NCBI RefSeq assembly: GCF_029227915.1
Contig: NC_079881.1
Location: forward strand, 19,195,501-19,259,500
DNA from: Hydractinia symbiolongicarpus
Taxonomy: Eukaryota; Cnidaria; Hydrozoa; Anthoathecata; Hydractiniidae
DNA length: 64,000 nt
Direction: 5' to 3'
The notes under the pieces are model-generated. The model was not told where the DNA came from. It did not search any database and saw nothing but the letters and a program-made list of their open reading frames with translations. The translations under genes were made by a program, and so were the position numbers. Each line of letters starts with the position of its first letter. The stretch's first letter is position 1. This document shows positions 54,330 to 63,960 of the stretch, piece by piece.

Positions 54330-55340
54330 CTTTCTGCGAGCTGACCCCATTGGAGAATGTGGCATAACTGTTATAGGTAAAGCAGTAAGTCTTGGAGATG
54401 GTGATGGAATGCAGGTTCCTTGCACAATAAATTTTTCAGGGCAAAAAAACATGATTAAAATCTTGAGGAAGCAAATTTTGTAACGTAATTTTGTTTTTTT
54501 GATAACGCTAGACTGATGCAAATATATCTACAAATTGCAACTTTTTTCTTACCTTTTCTTCCATTTATCCAACCAACCCTCGATCGCCTTAAAGTGTGGG
54601 CACTCAAAGCTTTCACCAAAATTTTCCTACTACTTCGTCAGAAGAAAACACAGGTTGCAGCAGTGAAAGAAGACAGTTTAAATCTACAACTGTATTCTCT
54701 TTACAAACAAATAAAAGTTCTATTAAAGCATGCATGATCTTTGTTCGTCTCCTTGAGATTGTACTGATCATAACAGTTTCCAAAATTTTATCAATGTGCC
54801 ACTGTACCCACGATCTATGATAATGGAGGAAAGTCCTTCTGAGTCCTGCTTAACTTGGTCAAACATAATTTGATCAGCTTGCACAAAGTTTTTATCTACA
54901 TTCAATTCCTTCCTAATGGATCATTACATAACAATCACACACACTTTTGTGAAGGAAATTATGAGGTGGACAACCTGAACAATACTAACTGCCATGATTT
55001 GACAACAAGAGAAAAAATGACTATTCAGAATATACTGTCCTTTGGGCCACCTTCTGGAAATGTACTTTCACCAATCTTAATAGTAACATCAGTAAGTAAA
55101 TCGTAATTAAGAGCACCTGAATCAATCCCACTTTCTCCTATGAACCATAAGCCTTCTTTAGGTGACTGGCTTTTCTGTCTTGCCCGCACAGTAAGGATTC
55201 TCTGCACATCTGAATTTCTCCGAATATTCAATAAGTATTTTCCTTCTTCCATATTTCTTCCCAGATCCTCTAAAATCTTGGGTAAATCTGGTATATCTTA
55301 AAATTCAGGAACATCAGGTTATTCATAAAAATCAGATTCT
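54330..55340 (-). pseudogene. HECT-domain part of a decayed gene (gene H)
   Basis: On the minus strand the frame 55252-55025 reads YLLNIRRNSDVQRILTVRAR and GLWFIGESGIDSGALNYDLL, the start of a HECT fold (FIGE-GIDSGA pattern), then TFPEGGPKDS and, in other frames, QIMAVSIVQVVH. The remainder to about 54330 is coding-like but full of stops. Different in sequence from the transposon HECT at 36.5 kb. Likely the C-terminal part of the gene whose upstream exons lie at 57.2-57.6 and 62.1-62.5 kb. Confidence 0.5.
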
Positions 55341-55788
55341 TTTTTTATTTTGGCGTGACTAACTTCTCTTGGCGTGGCAGTTATAGGAATTGTATTTAGT
55401 TTTAACGTATTCCCACGTCAGCTGCAGTAAGATGTTCGTGCCTACTAGTTTTATATCGAAGGAAAACAAAAAGTACTAGGAACAAGTCTTAGCTAGTTTA
55501 ATTTTTGATTTAATTTTGTTCTACCATCTCAGAGTACTTTGATTGTGACCCTCCAACCTTGGCATCATACTTTTCTGGCTAACATAATTAACAAAACGGC
55601 TATTTTTATAGCCACACATTTATGAAAAACATGATTTTGGAAGTAGCTACCAAAAAACAAAACATAAAGGTTATTTGTTTTTACATTATTTGTTTTTTAA
55701 GCCATTTTCATAAACATAACATTAAATTTTTAAATTTACTATTATATAATACCTATGTATATATATATATATATATATAATATTAAAA

Positions 55789-56190
55789 TTAGGTAAAAGG
55801 TATAGTTAAACACAACGAAACAGTATTTATCATGTCTTTGTAAAAACATTTCAAAAATCCTGTTTGTTGTGCCTGCATTTGCAATAAGGTTTGTTGGAAG
55901 TTTTCTTGTTGTTTATTTATTTGTGCATGAGCATGTTTTTCCATCTGCTGTCTCTGAGCATTTGCTTGTTCTCGTTGAAATTCTATTTCCTGCCTCCTCA
56001 TTTCTAACTCTCTTCACCTTAACTTTGATTTCACCATCCATATTCTCCAAGCACCTTTTCCTTTTTGAGAACTTTTGTCATGTTCCTCCTTTTATTGCAA
56101 CAGCATCCCTTTCCAAATCAAATGCTTGGTTTTCATTAAAGTATTTTTATCGCACGACAGTGCGCGATATGTATTGAGCGACAGTCGTGC
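55789..56190 (-). pseudogene. Second Myb/SANT-like coiled-coil fragment
   Basis: The minus-strand frame gives MRRQEIEFQREQANAQRQQM and a Gln-rich coiled coil, with KRKRCLENMDGEIKVKVKRV-like sequence upstream in another frame. Same protein class as 45340-45988 and again next to a Harbinger remnant, which supports the pairing. Confidence 0.5.
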
Positions 56191-56239
56191 GACTCGTCAT
56201 CGCACGATTATTTTGGAAGTGAAGTTGCACTGACAAGAA

Positions 56240-57000
56240 ATATGGCTAGTAATATACGCTATTTATGGCGTTGTCAGCTTGCACTATTCAATGCATTACT
56301 AGCTCTCGAAGAAAGAACAAAATCAAAAGAAATCACAAATTTTTGGGTGCGTTCGTTTTTTAAAAACCGGTGCAAAAAAAGGTGCATTTAATACTCTAGT
56401 TCCTGAGCTACGACTGTATGATAGAGTTTTTTTATCGCTTCTTACGAATGTCACACAAAAGATGCAAATATTTATTATCTCTTGCGTCACTTACTATTGC
56501 AAAAAAGCCTTGTCGTAGCCGTTAACTGATATCTTTATCAGAGCAATTAATTGTCATGCTGAGATACTTAGCTACTGGTGATTCATAACAAACGCAAGCA
56601 CTTCTTTTTAGACTTGGGAGAACAACTGTGAGCAACATCGTCAGCAAAACAACAGAGGCATATTTCAGAAAATTTTTATAGCCACTTACGTCAAGTGATG
56701 GTTGATAGAACTGTTTGGCTTTGTCGAACTCTTCTTTATCACATGATAGTTGGATTAATCTTTGGTTGATCATAACAGGGAGTTGCTTGAGGATGGTCGG
56801 TGGGTGATTAGACTGCGCATTATCACACAATGGCTTGCTGTTTGGTTTATGGTATGGAAAGTATTTTCCGGAATTCAAATCGAAACATCCAGGAAGTCAG
56901 TTGCAGCTGTACCAACTGTCATGGAGTATCGCTGCAAGAGCATTCCCATACAAATGTGGAACACGGAGATGTGACCTTTGCTTGTCCGAAAAAACACTCA
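56240..57000 (+). pseudogene. PIF/Harbinger transposase N-terminal half, decayed
   Basis: ATG at 56242 begins ASNIRYLWRCQLALFNALLA and WVRSFFKNRC. Shifted frames continue with LIVMLRYLATGDS, FRLGRTTVSNIVSKTTEAYF and a worn first-Asp region. The order fits PIF/Harbinger nucleases. Opposite strand to the adjacent SANT-like piece, as often in such elements. Confidence 0.55.
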
Positions 57001-57098
57001 TAATAAGCTCTGAACCCAAGGGACTCTTGAATAAACGAACTGAGCTCTTATCGAAATGCCGACATAGAAATAAGTTTATAATAGGAAACATTAAATAA
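56937..57098 (+). pseudogene. Zinc-motif tail of a retroelement protein
   Basis: CGTRRCDLCLSEKTLIISSE and LLNKRTELLSKCRHRNKFII form a C-x2-C ... C-x-H pattern that I have seen at the C-termini of invertebrate retroelement polyproteins. The element type cannot be told from this piece. Confidence 0.35.
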
Positions 57099-57199
57099 CT
57101 AACATATTTCTTGAGACTGATATGGATTAAAAAATTAACACAAGAAATACAAAAAATCATTTAAAATATATTCAGACAAACCTAAAAAGCCAATAAACA

Positions 57200-57588
57200 A
57201 TTACCCTTTTTCTTAGCCCTATTTCTTCAGCTCTTTGTCTCTCCTCTTGTTTTTTAATTTCCATTTCATGTTGATTTTCCTGTTTTTTAAGAGCTTTCTA
57301 TAATTGTCAACACAACTACATATATATGACTTATTTATTATTCTTAGTAAGAAATTTTAAAAATGTTCGTAAAGGTACAGAAAAGACTTGCTTGAAAGTC
57401 CTTATCTTGCTGTGATCTAATTTGGGAAAAAGTTGCAGTAAAAGCAGGGCCCATGAAAACCTCAGGGTCAAAAGTTTCATTGATCCATTCTTCATCTTCC
57501 TGAAAATAACGAAAGTCTTACTTTTTTTATGGCTTTTTTGAATCACAGTGGTGGTCCGTAAATGCTGAAATTTCAACTTCCATACCAC
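57200..57588 (-). pseudogene. Upstream exons of gene H (coiled-coil region before HECT)
   Basis: Two minus-strand pieces: around 57510-57390 a frame reads EWINETFDPEVFMGPAFTAT and SQIRSQQDKDFQASL, and around 57300-57200, after an acceptor (TATAG), KALKKQENQHEMEIKKQEER and RAEEIGLRKR ending at GTAATT. The QQDKDFQASL pattern followed by a charged coiled coil is seen in cnidarian HECT-type proteins. Harbinger and SANT remnants separate it from the HECT part. Confidence 0.4.
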
Positions 57589-57697
57589 ACAATTGGCAAA
57601 TTGTGCTTCGTCCGAAACTTCGTGCTCTCTGTTGTACCAAAATTGGGGTAAAAATTATCTTTTCTGCAATATATTCATTTTATTTAAGTTATTAATA

Positions 57698-57800
57698 GCG
57701 AATCCTCACAGTCGTGGCGAAGCTGTGAAAATTATAGCCTTGCCCTGTGCGCCAGGCAACGCAGGGTGGTCCCTTGTCCTGTGCATATTGATTTGGAGGT
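57698..57800 (+). repeat. LINE 5' UTR segment with GC-rich hairpin (copy D)
   Basis: CCCTGTGCGCCAGGCAACGC followed by AGGG can fold on itself. The flanking sequence matches the complement of 28061-28160. Confidence 0.65.
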
Positions 57801-57978
57801 AAATAGATTAGCTAATTCTTGCCAGTCAGACCAAATTCCTCCCTTGAAAAGGTGCAGCGTCGTCCTTCAGGATATCTTCTCAAAACGTGGTGCTGAAAAG
57901 TTTTAGACAGCGAATGCGTTTCCGGATAAAAACCACACAAACCATCCCTGTCACATTGATGAGAAATATCTTGAAGAT

Positions 57979-59434
57979 TTGCGAATCAAAACACCAATAA
58001 AATGGGGTAAAATGATCGATCCTCTTTGGTCTACCTTGGACATAGCTGTTTCTAACAGACTAAGTAGTTGTCTAAACCTATGCGAATCATTATCAGCTAA
58101 GGTGAAACTTATCGAAGACACTATATATGAGGAAGGTGCAAAAACATTTGGCCATCCAGAAGCTAAAAAGTTTAAAAATCTTTCTGGTAAAAATAGGAGG
58201 ACTTTGCTGTCCATTAAACTAATACAGTTAAAAAACTGTCTTGTGGCGCAGGTAATGACTGTGTCCGACCCTGTCCAGAAGTCAAATCTACAGGAGCTGC
58301 TAGCAGAAACGCAAGAAAAAATTAAGGTGATACGTCGTGCAGAGAGACGGTTAAGGAAAAAGATTAAGTTCACAAAGGCACAGTTTGCGTTCAGGGCAAA
58401 CCCGTTTGCAGCTGGTAAGGCTTTGCGTGATCCAAAATGCAAAGCCACACTGCGTGTTAACCAACAGACCTTAGACCAACATAAATCTTTGGCTGTTCAG
58501 GATAAGTTCTATGACGTTCCCTTGACGAATCCAGACGGTCTTCCTGCTGCCCCATCAATTCTGAAAGCTTTTAACTCGTCTTCTCTTAAATACAAAAATT
58601 TTTTAACTCTTCTAGCAAGCAGGAGAAACGCTTCATCTCCTGGTGTTATTGCAATTCCTTACAAAGTTTATAAAAAGTGTCCTAAGATTATTACCCTCTT
58701 GTTTAATGTTTTTAAATGTTGTGTCAAAAATTGTGTCGTACCTGTTCAATGGCGTATTGCTCGTGAAATGTATATACCTAAATCGAAAACTCCTATGGAG
58801 TCAAACATAAAAGACTTTAGACCTATAGCAATTTCAAATGTCGAAGGTAAGCTTCTCTTCAGCCTTGTATCAAGGCGGTTGGAAGCTCATATCATAACAA
58901 ACAACAAGTTTATAAATACATCTGTCCAAAAAGGTTGTATGGAAAAGGTTCCGGGCTGCTGGGAACATATGTCAATGGTTTGGTCAGCACTCAAAGATGC
59001 CCAAGTCAGATCTAGCAACTATTTGGCTAGATATCGCAAATGCATATCCTTCAATTCCTCACCGTCTTATCTTCTTTGCTCTTCAGCGGTACGGTGTTCC
59101 ACCACCTTGGATTGCTTTTATTAGAAACTACTACATTGGTATCTACAGTAAATAATTTTCTGAATATGCACCAAGTTTTTGGCATAAACACATGCGAGAC
59201 ATATTTGCTGGTTGTACGCTATCCATTGTCCTCTTTTTAGGTGGCATCAATGTTGTTCTGGAATATACCTTATTGGCTTCCGTTTTCGGAGTTATCACAT
59301 CAAGCAAGGTGGCACTTCCCGTAATGAGAGCTTTCATGGACGACATTAACCTTATGTCTTCATCCGTTTCGGGTACTCAAAAGCTATTAGACAGATGTGC
59401 TACCGCACTCAAATGGGCTGGTATGGACTTCTGA
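57979..59434 (+). pseudogene. LINE copy D: N-terminal region and reverse transcriptase
   Basis: The first frame (57979-59124) holds a helical, basic N-region (KIKVIRRAERRLRKKI) and the RT fingers: RRNASSPGVIAIPYKVYKKC, REMYIPKSKTPMESNIKDFR, FINTSVQKGCMEKVPGCWEH. A frameshift near 59020 moves motif A (TIWLDIANAYPSIPH) to another frame, a stop lies near 59154, and the frame 59192-59434 carries DIFAGCTLSIVLFLGG and AFMDDINLMSSSVSGTQ (motif C). The thumb is truncated compared with copy A. Same family as copy A by long shared runs such as VFKCCVKNCVVPVQWR and FINTSVQKGCM. Confidence 0.82.
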
Positions 59435-59699
59435 ACCCAGAAGTCGCGAAGTATTGTTATTATAAAAGGCAAGTCTCTGAATTCTACACCTTTCACCGTC
59501 CAAAAGCCTGCAAACCCTACGGACTTCTCTTCCTATATACCACCTATATACCATCTATCCACTCCATGCCAGTCAGAAGATTGGTAACAGAAACTGCTAG
59601 AGACATCGATGCAGAAGACCATATAAGTAAGGCTATGCAGTTACAAGTGCAAGGGTACTGGACCAGATGAGAAATTACATTAAAAACGATCTCTCCTGG

Positions 59700-60794
59700 A
59701 AATCCTTGCTGGGCATGCCCCAAACTTGCTTGCTTTTTGTTTAGGATCTACCTGCGATGTTCTCCCATCACCAAGTAATTTGAAGAGGTGGAGTTTGTGC
59801 ACTGAAACCTCCTGTTTCTTATGCGGTAAGCAAGGGTGCACCACAGCCCACGTCTTAGGTAGCTGCAAAAGTGCTCTTACATAGGGTCGGTTTACATTTC
59901 GCCACGATTCTGTTTTGCCTCTACTTTTAGAGCTTCTTACTGAGTTTACTACTTCTATCTCTTCCCCGGTAAAGCAACTAAACAACATCAAATTTGTTAA
60001 AGCAGGTGCTCGTCCCCCCTAGTAAAAAGTCTATAGGTCTCTTACATCTTGCCTCCGATTGGTTGCTTCTTTCTGACTTAAAAGGTGGATTCGTTTTCCC
60101 TGGTCATATCGCAATAACATCGCTTAGACCAGATCTTGTCATGTACTCTAACAACAGTAAACGTGTAATTTTGATAGAGCTTACCTGTCCATGTGAGGAA
60201 AATATGGAAATCTGGCATTCAAAGAAACTTTCGATGTATTCACCCTTAGTTGAAATTATTAAACAGAACGGATGGAATGTAGATATTTTCGCAATTGAAG
60301 TAGGTGCTCGAGGTTATTGCTCTCGATCAGTGTCACTGTGTTTAAAAAGATTAGGGTTGAACAACAACAAAACTTTCCGAGCTGCGCGTAACCTTGCTGA
60401 TGTATGTATGAAATCCTCTTTTTGTATTTGGATTGCAAGAAATTCAAGTGAATGGAATCAAGATGGACTTATCTCCATATCCTCCACACCAACGGGGCCT
60501 GATTCTCAAATGCCAAAAACAAAAACCTTGCCACAGAAACAAAACCGAACTTACTGTAAGAGCAACCCGTCTGAAAAGCCTTTCCCTGATTTGCCTACCC
60601 ACAAGACTGCTTCAATAACTTTACATGCAGGGCATGTTTCTCCACTTTCCAAGTCAGTTTTACTGAACTTATCTCTGCTGTATAGATCACGCTCTGCTAT
60701 AGACCCGTCCCACTTTCTCAGAGCTTTGCAGTGTAAGATGTCAAGCATTAGGGGCGCTCCATTTAATATTAACACTTTTACACATCTTGGATGA
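59700..60794 (+). pseudogene. LINE copy D: CCHC knuckle and REL endonuclease
   Basis: At 59813-59866 the frame reads CFLCGKQGCTTAHVLGSC, a C-x2-C-x8-H-x4-C knuckle like that before the endonuclease in R2-class LINEs. From 59994 a 266-residue frame carries the restriction-like endonuclease: LRPDLVMYSNNSKRVILIEL, TCPCEENMEIWHSKKLSMYS, matching the PD-(D/E)XK pattern (RPD, E of IELTCP, KK). IFAIEVGARGYCSRSVSLCL follows. It should nick the target to prime reverse transcription. The frame then enters the USP region (VSPLSKSVLLNLSLLYRSRS) but the Cys box expected before it is absent. Confidence 0.78.
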
Positions 60795-61323
60795 ATAACA
60801 TGACCGCAATTCGTGTCTTTTTTCATCTAGTAGGGAGGAGAGGATGACTATTGTGCCACTTGCTACCTCAAGTAGCGTTGCAAACTCTTTTCACTTGTTT
60901 TTCCAACCCGAAGAGCTGACTGACAATGACATGTGGCTTTGTCCACAGTATTCTTCCCTCCAGAATAGTACAAGAGAGACAGCTTTTAGTCAGTGTGGAG
61001 ATTTGATTCTCCAACTAAAAAGATTTACCTTTGTTGAGGGAAGATCAGTAAAAAACAACCAATTTGTTAATTGTATATCTCACTCTGGCAACATATTGGA
61101 GGCACCTTCACATCCTGCAGATATTGTATCTTTTACTAACAAATACAAACTAGTGGCAACTATAAATCATTCAGGCACACTAGCAGCAGGTCATTATTGG
61201 GCATTTATTAAAGATCGGAATGTAGACGAGTGGTTGAAATGCGATGACAGGGCAGTAGTCAAGGGTAAGCCGTCTGATATAAATAACTCAACAGTGTATG
61301 TGTTGTTCTTTCTCAAGCTGTGA
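60795..61323 (+). pseudogene. LINE copy D: C-terminal part of the USP domain
   Basis: The 60844-61323 frame contains QPEELTDNDMWLCPQYSSLQ, LILQLKRFTF, the His box YKLVATINHSGTLAAGHYWA with an intact catalytic His (61192-61194), and WLKCDDRAVVKG, ending NNSTVYVLFFLKL. Upstream the Cys box is missing and one zinc Cys reads CPQY. So this copy keeps the His that copy B lacks and lacks the Cys that copy B keeps. Confidence 0.8.
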
Positions 61324-61341
61324 AAACGCAAGTTTTGCTTT

Positions 61342-61667
61342 GCAAAAGGGGAAGGATTTCTTTTCCTTGCGATTTTATTACCCCGGCTGTTGTTTTCACC
61401 GGCAGCCTACCGTAATTCAGGAGTTTGCTCACTCCCCACTCTCTTACAGAGTAATTAAAAGAAGCTAAGCAAGGGGGTTTGACAATCTGTCTTGTCTTTT
61501 GGTGTGACGGGCCCACTTTTAACCCCAGTCCATTAGGGAGGCCAAGTTTGCTCACTTTGTCTATAGGGTTAACGATCCTGCCCGATTATTGTTATATGAA
61601 GCTTTGCAAAGGGGTTTGAAATTTCCTTTTCGGGTCTTCGTGGATTTACGCCCACGCATTTTACCCC
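61342..61667 (+). repeat. Three GGGG...CCCC units in the LINE 3' UTR
   Basis: Units 61342-61384, 61469-61526 and 61606-61667 each open with GCAA(A)AGGGG or GCAAGGGGG and close with TTAMCCCC. The GGGGTT/AACCCC or GGGGT/ACCCC ends can pair, giving three successive stem-closed domains of 43-62 bases. The same three occur at 42647-42984. Confidence 0.75.
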
Positions 61668-62062
61668 AGTAACTTCAGGCTGGTCCTGACATAGGGCTGG
61701 TCCCAAGCGTCAATCACCTGAGTAAGGCTGAGTGTTGGGATCCCGTGACACATGTGGTAAGCTACGGCCAGGTTCACAAGTCCTGGCGCATGGGTGGTTG
61801 TCTGCTCTTATTTATAGTTTTGTATTTATAGTTTTATATTTATTTGTTTCTTTTTATGTCGTATAACAATTTGTAACTGTCAGTAGGTGTTTGTGATGTA
61901 ATGTTTATAGAGGGTCTTTAGTTCAATTACCTTCATTCTGCAGACTATCCTTGTAAAAAGGGAGATCTTGCACTGAATATAGATCTCCAGAGGGTGTAAC
62001 CTCTACAATACAAAAACAAAAGAGTCAGTAGACTAGTTCCATCATTACAGCTTGCTGTTTTG

Positions 62063-62460
62063 TTATCTTACAATCATTAAGTCTTTGATATACCAAAAGT
62101 GTGCACAAATCCTACTGACCTTTTGAGAAGGATTGGCCGCCATGTCTAGATCTTTTTGCAGTGGCTTGATGTATATGCAGGCAGTACTTGACACTTCCTT
62201 TCTGATCTTTTTGATATCATACCATGTTGTGGAAAGTTTGGTCAAGGGCCGATTGCATGCACTTGATTTGGACCGATAAAGTGTGAAGCCACCACAATTT
62301 TTTAATTCTGGGAAATTATCTTCTAATATGGTAACAACTTCAAAATGTGAACCATATTTGTCATTAAATTTAATCTTTTTTCCCCATTCCTGCTTTATTT
62401 AGTTGTTCTACTTGCCCAGCTGTTGGAGCGTTCGTCTGATCTCTTTTAGACTCCAAGTCT
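62063..62460 (-). pseudogene. Far-upstream exon of gene H
   Basis: On the minus strand: RDQTNAPTAGQVEQLNKAGM, a one-base slip, then KIKFNDKYGSHFEVVTILED, FPELKNCGGFTLYRS, LTKLSTTWYDIKKIRKEVSS and ACIYIKPLQKDLDM, ending at a GTAAGA donor near 62072. This region matches what I recall of the N-terminal part of cnidarian HECT-type or related proteins, and its strand and order agree with the pieces at 57.2-57.6 and 54.3-55.3 kb. The gene name is not known. Confidence 0.42.
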
Positions 62461-62464
62461 CGTT

Positions 62465-63090
62465 GAGTAGTAGGAGTGAATGAACATAAGTACGTTTGAC
62501 CTCCTTTGACCTCCCCTCAAACCCCCACCCCAGCCACCCTACCCGCCCACAATCGGTAAATCTGACGGCATCCGAAAATAAATCCGATCAGATCCGATTC
62601 CGATAAAATTTTCGAGCATGCGCAACAGCGACTAGCGGGAATAATGCTGACATTAACAAATTTTTGAGCATGCGCGAGTAGAGGAAATCCCTTACTCGAT
62701 GACCTTTTTTAATTGAGCCGTTTTAGGAACACTATTAGCAAATATATAAGACACCATATCAGCACCAGTAGCAGCAACCCGCGACGCCCTTACCGATCGA
62801 TTAAAGAATGGGAGGGATACTGTTACTTTTTTATTATAACAAGGCGAAGGAGCAAATTTCATCAACAACAACGCTTCACGATGTTGTGGAACAAGAAGCA
62901 CAAGAGGATTACCGTGGAGTTGAGGACATCAAGCACCTGTTCCCGCAAGAGAGAAACCCACCAGAAGGTGTTGAAGATATTCAGCACATATTCGATGAGC
63001 ATGACACGCAAATGCTAGAAGCGGGGATTTGAGGGGGTAAAGGTGTCAAAGGAGGTCAAACGTACCTAGGTTCATTCCCTCCTACTACTC
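62465..63090. mobile_element. 626-bp element with ~46-bp terminal inverted repeats
   Basis: GAGTAGTAGGAGTGAATGAA at 62465 and the complement of the right end GAGTAGTAGGAGGGAATGAA share about 46 bases with four or five differences, including TACGTTTGACCTCCTTTGAC. The inside has CCGAT-rich repeats, two GAGCATGCGC words and a small frame (62808-63032, VEDIKHLFPQERNPPEGVED) without known domain. No target duplication was found. Confidence 0.7.
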
Positions 63091-63317
63091 CTTGATTGGA
63101 AAAGGAATAGCTCGAAGCATTCTTGATTGATTAACATGCTTTATATTTCGAGAAGATAAATGTGGAAACGCTTTTCTTTTTTAGAAAAGAAAGAGAATTA
63201 TAGCTACCTACAGTTGATTTTCTATATGTACAGAACACAGACAGAATACAGAATATATAGTTTGTTGACAAAGAGGAGAAGAAAATTAATTAACTAGCTC
63301 CTAAGCTAGCTATGTAG

Positions 63318-63453
63318 CTACACGTACACATAATCTTCACACGCGAGATCATTAAAAGATTCTTTTTCATTTGTATTACTGTTAGCGGCGTCAGTGAGAA
63401 TTCTTGCAGCTTCCTGTACTGCTGCTATAAGGTCTTTCTTTTCATCAGCCATT
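63318..63453 (-). CDS. Possible first exon of gene H
   Basis: Minus-strand ATG at 63453 gives MADEKKDLIAAVQEAARILT and NEKESFNDLACEDYV with a GTACGT donor-like sequence near 63324. It lies upstream of the other gene H pieces on the same strand, but nothing else links them. Confidence 0.25.
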
Positions 63454-63534
63454 ATTGAGACCTGGCCAACCACGCTTCGTCCACACGTTGTATTCCTAGA
63501 AATGGCAAGTTTACAGGACAAATTATTAAGGCTT

Positions 63535-63640
63535 GACGCCGCTTTCTAGAAAGCATCAGCGCAAATTTACGGGGCAAATGTGCATGCTGGACACCTCTTT
63601 CTGGAAAGCACAGGCGCAAAGTTACGGGGCAATTATTCAG
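63535..63640. repeat. Imperfect ~56-bp tandem repeat
   Basis: CTTTCTAGAAAGCATCAGCG near 63541 and CTTTCTGGAAAGCACAGGCG near 63596, each followed by CAAA-TTACGGGGCAA. Confidence 0.7.
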
Positions 63641-63642
63641 GA

Positions 63643-63690
63643 CTAGTCGATAAGGCCCGTGGAAAAATCCACTTAGGCAAAAGGCCTGTG
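63643..63690 (-). mobile_element. Helitron 3' end on the minus strand
   Basis: Read on the minus strand: a GTGG-ATTTTT-CCAC hairpin, about 12 bases and CTAG followed by T, matching the 3' end of the mini-Helitron at 46282-46419. Its 5' end was not found. Confidence 0.5.
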
Positions 63691-63859
63691 AAAAATAGGT
63701 TGCTTTAGATATTTTTCTGACGTCAGCAGTGCATTAAAAAATAAATGTTCTTAAAATCTTACACAAAATGTCAATGTCAAATCGCATTAAATCCTCAAAT
63801 CTTACGCAAAATAAAAAAGAACAGCTTGATAGGTGTAAAATCTAGTTGATAAAATGTTA

Positions 63860-63960
63860 CAACAACGACACTCACAACACCAAACTCATAACACCAAACT
63901 CACAAAAGCGACAGTAAGAACACCGACTGTTACAACACCGACAGTCACAACACGAATAAT
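63860..63960. repeat. Degenerate ACAACACC-type short tandem repeat
   Basis: Units such as ACAACACCAAACTC, ATAACACCAAACTC, GAACACCGACTGTT and ACAACACCGACAGTC follow one another up to near the window end. Confidence 0.65.

Larger units (their letters stand above)
57698..62072 (+). mobile_element. LINE copy D: near full-length R2/NeSL-like element with USP
   Basis: Starts at the 5' UTR shared with copy A (AGCGAATCCTCACAG), then N-terminal region, RT, CCHC knuckle, REL endonuclease, USP remnant and a 3' UTR with three GGGG...CCCC units, ending with the AGAGGGTGTAACCTCT motif and a segment shared with 43.3 and 43.7 kb. It sits between two pieces of gene H on the opposite strand. No target duplication was found. 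Confidence 0.8.
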
